Position numbers and translations under genes: made by a program
Origin: Portulaca oleracea
Taxonomy: Eukaryota > Streptophyta > Magnoliopsida > Caryophyllales > Portulacaceae
Direction of reading: 5' to 3'
NCBI GenBank assembly: GCA_029582165.1
Contig: CM055877.1
Span: 24,054,355 to 24,118,354 of the forward strand
Length of the DNA: 64,000 nucleotides
Notes under the pieces: generated by a model
What the model saw: only the letters and a program-made list of their open reading frames with translations
What the model was told of the DNA's origin: nothing
Database searches by the model: none
Shown here: positions 1 to 10,794 of the stretch, in pieces
How positions within the stretch are numbered: the first letter of the stretch is position 1
Layout of the letters: every line of letters starts with the position of its first letter

Positions 1-477
1 TTGAATTGTGTGGTATAAACAATGCGGACATTGATAGGGTGATGGTAATAGCAGTCAGGCAACCAACAAGGGTGGTGGCCGACGGCAAAGATGGCTGGCT
101 GGAGGTTGCGGCGTGGGGCCGTGTAACACAACAGTGTCGGCAGTAATAGGGTGTCGATAGTGGGTAGTAGAAGTATTGAAAAAAAGAACCTGAATAGGCA
201 TGGGAGGCGCACCAGTTAAAACATATAGAAAAAAACTTAGCTATTCAGTAAAATAAAATCCCTCAAACCTCAGTTTTAACGCACCCGTCTTTGTGGGTCA
301 GGGGTTTAACCATCCAACTATTTCAACTTTCATTTTTATGTTTAAGGCAATATTTATCATATATCTACTTTTAACTATCAATTAGCTCTAAACTATTTTT
401 TTCCTAAAAAAGTTGGGAATCAACTGATCCACCTTGACCCAAGGTCACTTCGCCCTAGGCGTCAACCCCTGGCTTTA
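1..477. other. Intergenic, no gene seen
   Basis: The first ~180 bases are GC-richer (GGTGG/GGCGG runs) and the rest is AT-rich. I see no open frame with recognisable similarity, no RNA gene and no clear element end. It may be older retroelement DNA belonging to the copia relic that follows, but nothing in the sequence proves it. Confidence 0.5.
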
Positions 478-1640
478 TTGACTTATCTCATCGTAATCAT
501 GATTGTCGTAAATATTGAGAAAGTCATCTATGTGTTGAAGCAAGCTTCCCGTGCTTGGTTTCATCACTTCAGCTTCTTACTCACTCATGTTTTTTTTTTT
601 GTAGCCAGTCAGATCCATCAATGTTTACTAATTTCTCCCACTCCTATATCCTCATTTTGCTCCTTTATGTTGATGACATCATTCTCAGGGAAAAGTCTGA
701 TGCCATAATGCTCTCCTTTATCAGTCTTATTTCCTGTCAGTTTGCCATGAAGGATCTTGGTGACCTTCATTATTTCCTAGGAGTGCAGGTCATTCACTCA
801 TCGGATGTGCTGTTTTTTTTTTCTTCTAATTACAACTCTGACCTAATTCATAAATTTCATATGGATACTTGCAAGTTTACTAGCACTCCTATAGCTGCTT
901 GGATCGCCCTCAATCTCTTGGATGGTGAATTATTTGTTGATCCAACTGAGTATAGGAGTATGGTAGATGTTTTGCAATATTGGACTATAGCTCGACCTGA
1001 TATTACTTATGTAGTTCATGTAGTTTCCCATATTTATGCATGTCTTCCCTACTTCTCATACATCTATTGTCAAGAACATTTGCAGGGTACTGTTGATCAT
1101 GGGATCCTTCTTTGTCCTATCATTGTTCCCTCTATTATTGTTGCATACTCTAACACTAATTGGTCAAGTTGTAAGGACTCATGTCATTCCACCATTGGCT
1201 ATGTGGTGTTTTTTGGCCCCAACTTCATTGCTTAGCGGTCCAAGAAACAACCTAAGGTGTCTAGGTCTTCACATAAATTTGAATGTAGGGTTATTCCCTA
1301 CACCATTGCTGAAACAATTTGGTAAGCAAGTTGTTTTGTGAGTTAGGTATTTCTCTCTCTGCTCTGACTAAGGTATTGTGTCATCACGTCAGTGCTACAT
1401 AACTTACTGCTAATCTTAGTCATTATGAGTGCAGTAACCATATTTTTATTGATTACCACTTTGTTCTTGAGCGTGTTGACCATGGAGATCTCACAGTTCG
1501 CTACATACCTACTAAGCTTCAGTTTGGTGATAGTTTTGCGAAAGGGTTGTGATCTAGTCCCTTTTTTTTTTTCAAAAATCAATTTGTATGTTCGCTCTCC
1601 TCTCTTACTGATTGAGGAGTGTAATAGCAGATAGGATCAT
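478..1640 (+). pseudogene. Ty1/copia reverse transcriptase-RNase H relic
   Basis: Degenerate 3' part of a copia-type pol gene. Reading in order, I see the end of the RT palm as 'VLKQASRAWFHHFS' (family form LKQAPRAWF), the catalytic 'LLYVDDIIL' with the YVDD box, 'MKDLGDLHYFLGVQV', then the connection and RNase H region ('RPDITYVVHVVSH', 'SNTNWSSCKDSCHSTIGYVVFFG', 'RSKKQPKVSRSS') and finally 'DYHFVLERVDHGDL', which matches the usual copia C-terminus. The frame shifts in a T-run near 590-600, a TAG interrupts at about 1234, and more stops and shifts follow, so it cannot encode an active enzyme. Protease, integrase and gag are absent and I see no flanking LTRs. It is a 5'-truncated or fragmented old insertion. 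Confidence 0.9.
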
Positions 1641-1655
1641 CATGTAATGATACTT

Positions 1656-1970
1656 GGATAATTTGCATATACTCTCATTCAGGTTTACAATGTTTATAAA
1701 TCCAACCCTAATGATTTTAAATTAATGTCTACTCACCCTAAGTTCTTGAATCAATTTCATTTAGCTACTTTTTTCCGGTAAATTTAGCAACTTTAGCAAA
1801 TAAATTTCATCACATATCACACATTCACCGAAAAAGTTGCTAAATTTACCGGAAAAATAGCTAAATGAAATTGACTCAAAAATTCAGGATGGGTAAATAT
1901 TAACTTAAAAATATCAGGATTGAATTTATAAACGTCATAGGCCCGAAAGATGGGTATATGCAAATTTTCC
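1656..1970. mobile_element. Foldback MITE (long-TIR, MULE-like)
   Basis: The whole 315-bp element is one imperfect inverted repeat. The left arm begins GGATAATTTGCATATAC and the right arm, read on the other strand, begins GGAAAATTTGCATATAC; pairing continues through 'GTTTATAAATYCAAYCCTRA' and 'TCAATTTCATTTAGCTA' to a core of paired 'GGTAAATTTAGCAACTT' blocks. The flanks are ATGATACTT on the left and ATGATTACTT on the right, an imperfect ~9-10-bp target duplication. That size and the long TIRs fit a Mutator-derived MITE; there is no coding capacity. Confidence 0.75.
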
Positions 1971-2339
1971 ATGATTACTTGCTTAACTTGACTCTATTAC
2001 TTTCACACGTTTGTCATAGCAAAACATTTATTAATTTTTCTTGTATAATATATATTCGATGAAAACACCTTACTATCTCATGACATTTGCATTTTACGTT
2101 AGGGCTCAATTGTTGGACTATTGTACATGCGAACAAATTCTAACTTTAAGTAAACGGAAAAAAAAAAGAATAAGCAAAGAAAAGGCGAACTCTATTATTC
2201 GCGTTTGAAAATGACCAAGATTATGTCTATGATATGGCTTTATACGATATTTGTAATCTTTTTAAATTCTCCATAATGAGAATTTCTCCTTTTTCAAAAA
2301 TAAATGGTGGTGGAATATATACCGCGTCCATGCAACGCA

Positions 2340-2349
2340 TATAAAAATA
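2340..2349 (+). promoter_or_regulatory. TATA box of GRP copy 1
   Basis: TATAAAAATA lies about 140 bases before a conserved splice donor. The same box, with the same flanking 'GAATATATACCGCGTC' motif just upstream, is kept in the duplicated copy at about 24733, which supports it as the real core promoter. Transcription probably starts within the following 25-40 bases. Confidence 0.65.
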
Positions 2350-2369
2350 AATTAATAAAAATTGGTTCC

Positions 2370-2488
2370 CTAGTCATTGATTTAAACTTATAATCTCTTA
2401 GGCCTCAACCACACAATCTTCAAACTCTTGCTCCCATTACTCCAACTTAATCAATTGTTCCAAAGCTAAGAGACTTGGCATTCATTTG
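2370..2488 (+). other. 5'UTR exon of GRP copy 1
   Basis: Non-coding leader ending '...GGCATTCATTTG|GTAAGC', a strong splice donor. The paralog near 24890 keeps the same end and donor (CATTCATTTG|GTAAAC). The start is approximate, placed from the TATA box. The intron that follows is 2.5 kb and contains the Pack-MULE. A pyrimidine-rich (CTT)n run lies just inside it. Confidence 0.6.
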
Positions 2489-2836
2489 GTAAGCATCACA
2501 TTTGTGTCTTTCTTCTTCTTCTTCTTCTTCTTGATGTTTTTGGTTGTTTGTAGATTCAAATTCTTGGCAAATGTGGCCCTTTTACACCTTTAAATCCTAA
2601 AGTAGGAAATCAATTGCCCTTTCACCCTTTGTTGAGTTTCTTGTCAATTGTATACTCTTTTTGAAAGGGTTTAATGAACAATTATGCACCCAAAGCATGT
2701 AACAAATTGCAGTCCAAAATCTTTCAACACCCCTACTGAGTATCTAATCTTGGTGAAAGTATAAAACATATTTTTAGGTTAGGTTCTTACCCACTATTAC
2801 TCAATTCTACTTATTATTATCTAAGCATATATAAAT

Positions 2837-3968
2837 GGGTTATTGGATTCTAATAATACGAACTTTGGGCCATATAAGACTTAATAATACAAACTTTGAA
2901 CCCCTGTTGGATACAGTAATACGCCACCGAGTTAGTAATTATTTGACTCGCCGGAAAGATGAGTTGGCAGGCAAAACATGTGTTCTTCCTTGTTTGACCT
3001 TGCCAACTCATCATTTGACCCTAAAAAAGTGTCATGTCAACCCTCTTCTTCATCTTCCTCCCTCTTTCTCTCTCCTCTGTCTCTCCCTATCTCAATAGCA
3101 ATCTGCATAAACTTCCAGAATCCATGACATCAAATGAGAAAGAGCATTACTTACCTCCAACAGATGATGGGTCCTCTTCATATTAAGCCTACAAATATCC
3201 TCACACACAATCTTGACAACCTCAAAGCTCCTCCACCTCTCATGAATTCCATTAACAACCCCCTCAGTAACTGACCTTACCAAGCTTCATCTTACCTTCA
3301 TCCTAATCCCAACAGTTGTCAATCTCCTAATCTCAGACGGGGCCAATGTGAGCTCAGCCAAAGTAGGAGCCTCCTCCTTGTGTTTCTCCATCACCTTGAC
3401 CTCCCTCCTCTCCCTCTTAACCACCCGTCTCAACTCATGAAGCTTTACAATGGCATTCCCCGTGCCAGTCCGAGCAGGTTCTGAGGACTAGACCAACTCG
3501 GGTCCAGCGTATGACCCACACGGTAACTAGGGATTTGGCGGGAAGTAGGGATGAAAATCTCCCCAATTTTGGGGGTTTCTTCATCTTCAGACAACTGGGC
3601 ATTGCTTTCGTTCGTTGGATGTTTTTCGACGAAGCCTAGGGTTCGTAGTTTTTCGGCTATGCGTTGAATTGGAGATTGAAATCGAGATAGAGAGAGACAG
3701 AGGAGAGAGAAAGAGGGAGGAAGATGAAGAAGAGGGCTGACATGGCATTTTTTTAGGGTCAAATGATGAGTTGGCAAGGTCAAACAAGGAAGAACACATG
3801 CCTTGCCTGCCAACTCATCTTTTCGGCGAGTCAAATAATCACTAACTCGGTGGTGTGTTATTGTATCCAACAGGGGGTCAAAGTTCGTATTATTAAGAAT
3901 CAAATCGAAAGTTCGTATTATTAAGTCTTATATGGCCCAAAGTTCGTATTATTAGAATCCAATAACCC
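2837..3968. mobile_element. Pack-MULE (Mutator-like, non-autonomous)
   Basis: A 1132-bp element with TIRs of about 260 bp (outer ends GGGTTATTGGATTCTAATAA) and a perfect 9-bp target duplication TATATAAAT on both sides (2828-2836 and 3969-3977), the Mutator hallmark. Between the TIRs is gene-derived sequence: a piece of a CRM-domain chloroplast splicing-factor gene, read on the - strand, including part of an exon and a splice donor. No transposase is present. It sits in the 5'UTR intron of GRP copy 1. The homologous intron of GRP copy 2 has the uninterrupted target, GCATATATAAATTTA at 25667-25680, so insertion happened after the gene duplication, or the paralogous site was never hit. Confidence 0.93.
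3140..3700 (-). pseudogene. Captured fragment of CFM3-like CRM-domain gene
   Basis: Host gene fragment carried as Pack-MULE cargo. On the - strand, 'SPIQRIAEKLRTLGFVEKH', then 'SRQIPSYRVGHTLDPSWS', 'PTLAELTLAPSEIRRL' and 'GIHERWRSFEVVKIV' with 'LNMKRTHHLLE' follow the order and spacing of the N-terminal region and first CRM domain of the CFM2/CFM3 family, nuclear-encoded proteins that help group II introns splice in chloroplasts. The fragment ends 'LLEG|GTAAGT'-like at an apparent exon/intron border, so genomic DNA rather than cDNA was captured. An in-frame stop and at least one frameshift around 3285 ('ATGAAGGTAAGATGAAG') break it. The assignment rests on motif recall; the break means it should not make a functional protein, although a fused transcript started in the TIR is possible. 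Confidence 0.85.
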
Positions 3969-5020
3969 TATATAAATTTATTTATTTCTTAAAAGAACTC
4001 ATTGCCTACTTTATTTAAACATATTCAAATTTATTAAACCTATATATTCAAGCTTACTTTATCCAATTTCTACATACCAATGGAGAAAATATAGCCAAGT
4101 GTGGAAAGTTTGGGTCAATAAGCTATATTTGTTATAGGAGGTTTGGTACTTACCCTTTTGTTCTCATGTCGTAGAGCTTGTTGGTGACTTTCCTCGAAAT
4201 ATAGGTATAGTGGATGGGTCCATTTAGTGCTTATCTTTCACTTACAATTTATTCTTTTTCAAAAAAAAAAAATTGATCAATTCGGCTGCTACTATCAATT
4301 TCCAAACTCACAGCAAATGTTCAAACTTTGATCGAAATAAAGTCTTTCATGTGTAAATTGTGGTGTTAAATGGTCATGTATATCATGATAGTTTGTTAAT
4401 TACCATTTATCATAATATATAGAATTTAATGATAATTATCCCTCGTATAATAGTTATAATGATGATAACAATGATTTTGGCTTGTGATGGTGATGACTAC
4501 AGTTCTAATCTTGGTTGTGGATTGTTGAACTTCACAAGTACATATACCAGTATATTTGTTTCTGTTGACTTTGAACACCTTGAATTAACATTTGCAAAGG
4601 ATTGTTCTACGAAAGTTGAAATGTTGTATATGTTCTACGGATTTTTTTTAATTATTTATGAATCATTTAATATATGGCTTGGAATATAGAAAGAATGTGA
4701 GTTTATCAGGAAGAATTATTACTGTAAAAGTGGGAAAATATTGTCATGTTCTTGTACTTGTACTAAAGATGCGACAGTCAAGTGACAATCATCTCATTTT
4801 CTATGTTATCCCCCGTCAAGATTCAAGTTTTGGTAGAATTAAGTTAAATATCTATCTCTAAGATAGGGGTTCCGTATGCAGACCAAACTTAACCGATCTT
4901 TAAAATGAAAAAAATAAAAAAGAAATTATGTTATAGTTGTAGTTGGTGTGATTAATGTTACTTGTGGTTGATTAATTATTGATTGACATTGGTAAAAAAA
5001 AATAAAAAAAAATAGGAAGA

Positions 5021-5690
5021 ATGGATGGGAGGCATGGAAATGAGGGGCATGGGCAGCGTGGTCTATATGGTTACGGGGGAGGATACCCACCGGCATATCC
5101 ACCTGTAGCTTATCCTAATTATTCCTATGGTATGTCTATCATTCTCTTCTTCCTCTCTTCTTTGCCATTCAATCATGCAAACATATCATCATTTCATCAT
5201 ATCAATCTAAATGCTTAATTAAGAAATGCATCTTGTTACTCCTAAATTTTACCTAAACTACTACACAATAAGGAATAACAAAGACAAACATATGGCCATA
5301 TACAATGGAACCAATGAGCTCTTGGCTTAGTTGATATTCGCTACACTATGTTGGGATTGAATATGTATATCCACTTATCTAATAACTAATTAAACCCGAT
5401 TGATGCATATATGTTTAACAGGACATGGACCAAGCACAGGAGCAATGTTAGCCGGAGGTGCAGCTGCTGCAGCCGCACTATATGGGGCACATCACCTTTC
5501 ACATGGGCATGGGCATGGGGATGGGCATTATGGTCATTATGGTAATTACGGACATGGGCATTATGGTCATTATGGACACGGGCACGGCTTCTATGGGCAC
5601 CACGGCAAGTTCAAGCACGGAAAATTCAAACATGGCAAATTTGGAAAGCACGGGCATGGCTTCTTTGGTCGTCACAAGATGTGGAAGTGA
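5021..5690 (+). CDS. Gly/His-rich XYPPX protein, GRP A3-like, copy 1
   Basis: Spliced CDS of two coding exons, 5021-5129 and 5422-5690, 125 residues. The ATG follows a 3' splice site (AATAG|GAAGAATG) and the first exon ends TATG|GTATGT; the acceptor is TTTAACAG|GACATG, and joining keeps frame across a split Gly codon. The N-terminus is Gly-rich with a 'GGGYPPAYPPVAYP' proline-tyrosine segment; then comes 'GAMLAGGAAAAAALYGAHHL', a short hydrophobic Ala/Gly stretch, and a C-terminal half made of His-Gly repeats (GHGHYGHYGHGHG) and 'KFKHGKFKHGKFGKHGHG', ending MWK. This architecture is that of the plant glycine-rich protein A3 / XYPPX-repeat family, whose biochemical role is poorly defined; the His density suggests metal binding, which is my inference. 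No signal peptide is visible. Confidence 0.88.
5306..5370 (+). repeat. Truncated SINE-like remnant in GRP copy 1 intron
   Basis: The stretch CCAATGAGCTCTTGGCTTAG followed by 'ATTCGCTACACTATG' matches the head of the SINE at 42804 (CCAATGAGCTCTTAGCTAGG ... 'TCCGCTGCACTGTG'). It has only the A-box side and no tail. The match is short, so this is tentative. Confidence 0.45.
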
Positions 5691-5870
5691 ATCCTGCATT
5701 GCTCCTCAATTCCTCTGTTCTGCTCAATATTATATATATATATGTATCTTCAATGGATTGTTTCATACTCTACTCTTATGTTGCAACTGGGATTAATTTG
5801 GCCTATCTTCTACTTTTAATTTATTTGGATATGTTTCTGGTCATCGGAATACGTTGTGTATGTACGTAGT

Positions 5871-6716
5871 TATTGCATGTCTCCCATGTTCTTTGGATTG
5901 GTAACTCTTTCCAATCCAATCCAAACTTTTCACAATTCTCCAAAAAAGCATCCTCTCTAAAAACACAATTCCCAAAAAAAATCAAATCAAATCAAATATA
6001 ATCCAATCCAATCTATCCAAACCTCATTTTATTCAATCCAAATAACAGAGCCTAGTGAATTATTTCAGGTATTTAACTGCCCAGAGATAATAGAGCAATT
6101 CACCAGTTCATGAATGATATCAGCATTAATTGTATTATTTTAGGCATTTATTCTCAGCTTGAGAGAGGGACAAAGATGTTTCTAAAGACAACTAATAGAC
6201 TTGCATAATATGTTTGAACTTCCTTTATGTATACAACAAAAAGACAACGTAAATTTTTCATAAATATAAATGAGGAGTTTGCAATTGTGACGAAAGGCAA
6301 TTTACCTAAAAATGCCTCAATCACAATTTTGTAATTATAGTATGATCTTATAGTCCTGTGTTTTCATCCACAATCCTACATGAATTTCGACAATGTTTAA
6401 GCTCATTATTAACTTTAAAATGTAATCATAACCATATAGATTTTGTACCAATATAATATTTACGTATTGCTCCAATCTTGGTGGATATATCTTAAGATTT
6501 CTTACTTTCATAAAACTTTTGTTTGCTATTTATATAATGTATTACAATCTTACAATTTTCGATCTAATTTTATAATTTAGATTATAACTATCTTCATCGA
6601 TGTTAAATTACAACCTTGTATTAAATTACAAAAAAAGTTTCGACAACACACCAGATTGACTGCTATAGGTTCGTAATATCATATGTTTCGGATCGGGTTC
6701 GAATTGGGCGACTCCG
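5871..6716. other. AT-rich intergenic region, no gene
   Basis: Downstream of GRP copy 1. It contains short direct repeats of 'AATCCAATCC/AAATCAAATC' around 5910-6050 but no open frame, RNA gene or element end that I can support. Confidence 0.5.
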
Positions 6717-6884
6717 GGTTCAGATTTGTCCAGATCAGTCGCGCTCTAGTTCGATTCGGACAAGGTCCAAGTTCTGTTTGACTACGGATGGACCTTGGCC
6801 GGTTCGGGTTTGTCCATATCAGCCGCGCTCCAGTTCAATTCGAGCGGGGTCCAAGTTCTGTTTCGTTCCGGATGGACCTTGGCC
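6717..6884. repeat. 84-bp tandem duplication
   Basis: Two head-to-tail units of 84 bp, each running from 'GGTTC..GTTTGTCCA.ATCAG' through 'CAAGTTCTGTTT' to 'ACGGATGGACCTTGGCC', with a handful of substitutions. It is embedded in a region rich in CGGGT/TCGGG words that recurs around 7380-7710, standing out from the AT-rich surroundings. Confidence 0.85.
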
Positions 6885-8242
6885 AATTTGGATCGCGTTT
6901 GGGTTGGGTTTAATCGGATAAGGATCTTCGGGTTAGAGTCGGTGGAATCTTTTCTCGGATTGGGTTAAGTCGGCTCATGTCAACTTCGGATCGGGTTTAC
7001 TCGGTTGCTTGTTTTGGGTGAATCCAAGGTCAAAAGGCCAACGTATTATGTTAAAATTTATTTATTACTAAAATGCCAATTTTCAATGTTTGAACAAATA
7101 TTAATTGCATAATTAAAAAATTTAATGTGTATGATTTATTAGTTTGTACTGTACTCTATGGAAATCTCAAATCATCCAAAAAAATATTAACTACTACATC
7201 AGTTGCTAGTCGAAATAAATAAAGATAACATATGAGCCATCGGGTATGACAATTGACACAAAAGCCCACACGCATTTAACTTAATTATTATTTATTAGTA
7301 TTAAAGTTTTCTTTTGAAAGTGAAAGTCAAAGCATATGAGCTTTAAGTGTTTCACCTTTCAACTTATACCTATTGAGTTTCAAATTTTCCATATGACTGC
7401 TCCAAATCGGTATGGTTTGGTCTAGTGTAAATCAAGTTGATTCCAATTCGGTCCGGGTGTCAATCGGTTCGAGTGTGTCTTGAATCGGGTACAATTGAGT
7501 TCGGGTGTGTCTCGAGTCGGGTAAAATTTGGTTTGGGCCATTTTCGGATCCAGGTTTAATCGGGTTTATCATGGCTCAATTCAAGCTCAGGTCGATTTGG
7601 ATTATTTCAGATGTCTTCCTTTTTCGTCTAAGTTTCGGGTAAAAATCGGATCCCCACATTCAGGTGCGATCGGATTTCGGGTTCCGGATAAGTTTTGCTA
7701 AGTCTAGTAATAGCCATGAAATTGAAGATTCTAAAGCACCAACTGAAAGTATTGGCCAAAACTTAATTTGGTCATGTCCATGATAAACTTTCAAGAAATC
7801 TAGCAAAGATAATTTTTTCTATAAAAGAAAGAATTATTCATTATTTTAAAATCATACAACATTTACAATCAAAATAATCTAACAAGAATGAATCCATAAC
7901 ATCAATATAAATTATTGTCTTCAAAAAAAAATAATGATAATATATTATTTTCTTTCTCATAAACTTGTGATATTCTTCATACTACTAACAGCGCTCTTCA
8001 AACATCTTTGAGTCTTTCCTCAACTGCATTAATGAACTATAACGTAACCTTTTAAAGCTATAGAAACTTATATGATGTAATTGATGATTCTTAAAAGAAA
8101 GGCTCACATCAACTAATAACATACATATAATCTCATCAACTAAATATTTTCATATTGATTAGATTCACACCAAGGTGAGAACAAAACTCGCACTAAAGGT
8201 GAGCTAAATAATTCAGATTAGGCAAAAAATCAAATCATCATC

Positions 8243-8275
<33 letters not shown>

Positions 8276-9790
8276 AATAATAATAATGAATAATTAATAA
8301 TTAATAATTGATAATTAATAGTTAATAATTAATAATTATAATAAATAATAATATCAATAATTATTGTGTTAATTAATAATTAACAATTCATTATTAATTA
8401 TTATAATTAGTTGATTATAATTTAAAGTAATTATTAAATAATTAATAATAATTAATTAATATTTATAAATAGTAGTAAATGTAATAATAACAATTAATAA
8501 ATACAAATTAGTTTTTGTATTTTTCGAAGTAATTAACAATTATCAATTCAAATAATAATATAAAATAGTAAAAAGTTATACATGCATTTTTAATATCATT
8601 ATTTATGAATTTCTTTGTAAAATTAACAACTGTCTTCAAAATTAATTTAGATAATATATTAGAAGAATGATACTAAAATTAATTTTTTTAATCATAAACA
8701 TGTGAATAAATTATTAAGATAATAGAAAATGTCAGTATACATTCTAAACATAATGTTGTCGGAAATTTGTTTTTACTAAATAAACATGAAAATTTTCATA
8801 AAATAATTAAAATTAAAAAAGGTCAGAGAAAATATAAAGCATCAGTATTTAGTAATAAATAATTAATAATCACATTAATAAACAATTATAAATTCTAAAA
8901 TTTAAACAATCACGACATAAATCAAAACAAAGTTGCACTACTTTGTTTTTCAAAACGAAGAGACATTCGTTCACAATTTTTTTATCACAATGTAATAAAA
9001 ATTTTATTTTTTTAAAATGAAAATACAGAACAATAATATAGACACTTTTAATAGGAGTTCTATCCTTTAACATCTCTTAATTTTACTTTAAAATATATTT
9101 TATATTGATATTCATATATTATAATAGTAAATTGGTGAAACAAAACGTAACTACTGGTCATTTTTTTATAGAAAACTAATAAATAATATTTTAATTATGT
9201 GTTAATATATTATTAATATTTTTGCATTATGATTTTTGTATAATTAACTTAGTTGAAAAATCAAGAATTTTAAGTTCAATTTTTTTATGAATAGAACTTA
9301 CAATCTATGTGTTTGGTGTTGATCTTATTTGTAATTCATTCACATTTTTTGAATAAGAAATAATATTTACTTTTTGTCAATGATCATAATGATCTCAAAT
9401 TTTTATCTTATACATTGAGATAAATTTTGACACTTTGTATTTTTACATTCATTTTAATTCCATGTGATGCCCAAATCACTTATGTAACTTTTAATTTACA
9501 TTTTTTGTCGCAACGTTAATTAAATTTTATTTTCTTTTTACAATCATCAAAGAAAACGTAGAACAATAATATAGGTTTTTGTATGGGAGTTTTACACTTT
9601 ATTATCTCTTATATTTTACAATAATATAATTTTTTTATTTTGAGATTCATATATTATAATAGTAAATTTGGTAGAAGAAACACTAAGTAATGTTTTTTTT
9701 TTATGTATAAAAAGCTAGTAAATATTATTACTATTGTGTATTGTTATTTGTAACCTATATGTAGGATTTTATTTATTTTCGTTGACATTT
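6885..9790. other. AT-rich intergenic region with CGGGT patch and (CAA)n(TAA)n
   Basis: No gene seen. About 7380-7710 there is a second GC-richer patch of TCGGGT words. A (CAA)n run passing into (TAA)n starts near 8240 and grades into an unusually simple TAATAATTAATAATT tract up to about 8500. The rest is AT-rich and has no long open frame with codon-like structure. Confidence 0.6.
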
Positions 9791-9799
9791 ATCATATGA

Positions 9800-10300
9800 A
9801 AGATGTTGTAGCTAAGTGACTATTATCCCCAATTAATCATTACATGATTTCAACCAAGGTTCAAATCTTGGTAGTAGTAAAATATTTTATTTTTTGTTAA
9901 AAACATTTATTCGTAGGTTTGGATCGAGTCACATTTGGGAAAACCAAACCTCTCCAATTCTTTCTCTTAAGTTTGTGTTTTCCTTTGGTGGTCTTGAAAG
10001 AGTGAAAGCTAAACCTGAAACCTACTCATTTAATACTATTAATATTTGTAACCTACATGCATGTTTTTGTTCTTTTTTAATTTGACATTAATGTCACTAA
10101 AGAATGGGTAGCTAAGTGGTAAACTCATTTAACTTTCACTCTTTCAACCAAGGTTCAAATTTTGGTGTAAACAAAATATTTTCTAGAACATTTATTCATA
10201 AGTTTGGAGTTTGGTTCAGGAAAACCAAACCTTTCAAATTCACACTTAGGTTTGGGCTTACCTTTGGAGGAAATATTTTAATATATTTAATAGATAATTA
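9800..10300 (+). repeat. Two tandem tRNA-box-like units
   Basis: Two diverged ~300-bp units share the order GTAGCTAAGTG (A-box-like), ~45 bases, CAACCAAGGTTCAAATCTTGG (B-box-like GGTTCAAATC), 'ACATTTATTC.TA.GTTTGGA' and 'AAAACCAAACCT'. The A and B boxes begin near 9811/9858 in the first and 10109/10151 in the second. The boxes resemble internal Pol III promoters of tRNA-derived SINEs; there is no tRNA fold here. Confidence 0.55.
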
Positions 10301-10303
10301 TCA

Positions 10304-10449
10304 TTAATTAATGACAAGTTTTGATTCGCACGCATTGCGTGCATCAATTGTTATATTTATTTTGTGTGGGTATGTGTATATACACAATAAATAAATAAAT
10401 TCAAAAATTAATGCACGCAATGTGTGCGAATCAAAACTTGTTAATTTAT
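10304..10449. repeat. Small hairpin element
   Basis: Left arm TTAATGACAAGTTTTGATTC continuing GCACGCATTGCGTGCAT pairs with ATGCACGCAATGTGTGCG continuing AATCAAAACTTGTTAA. Arms of about 38 bp flank an AT-rich loop that has its own smaller palindrome (TTGTGT..ACACAA). The inner GCACGCATTGCGTGC is itself palindromic. It may be a small MITE or an end of a larger element. Confidence 0.7.
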
Positions 10450-10794
10450 AAAGAAAGATAAATAGACAAATAAAAAACCATACAACAATTAGTGTGTTGA
10501 CTTATGACATAAAAATATTATGTTGATTATTTAGGTATAATGTAGTAATGATTTTTTTTAATGAACTTGAATCTTTCCTAAAGAAACAAAGATGATTAAA
10601 GTTAATATTATACTTTGTACAAAACATAAAAAAAAATGTAAGACAACAATATAGGAACCTAAAATAAATTTAAAAAGAATAATAATATAATGTAAATTAG
10701 AGAAAATAGAAACCCAAAAAATAATATGAAGTAAATGATGTCCAATGTGAAAGAGGGAAATAAAAAATATACACAAAAAATACTAACTAAAAAT

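Noticed and set aside
3092..3283. A complete small gene in the Pack-MULE
   Set aside because: It aligns with only part of one CRM domain, runs into a splice donor and has an upstream stop and frameshift.
5458..5796. Met/Gly-rich open frame overlapping GRP copy 1
   Set aside because: Shifted reading of the GGXCAT repeats; the real frame has splice support and a paralog.
10304..10449. Helitron 3' end (hairpin plus CTRR)
   Set aside because: The GCACGC..GCGTGC hairpin is suggestive, but no CTRR terminus or matching 5' TC end could be placed.
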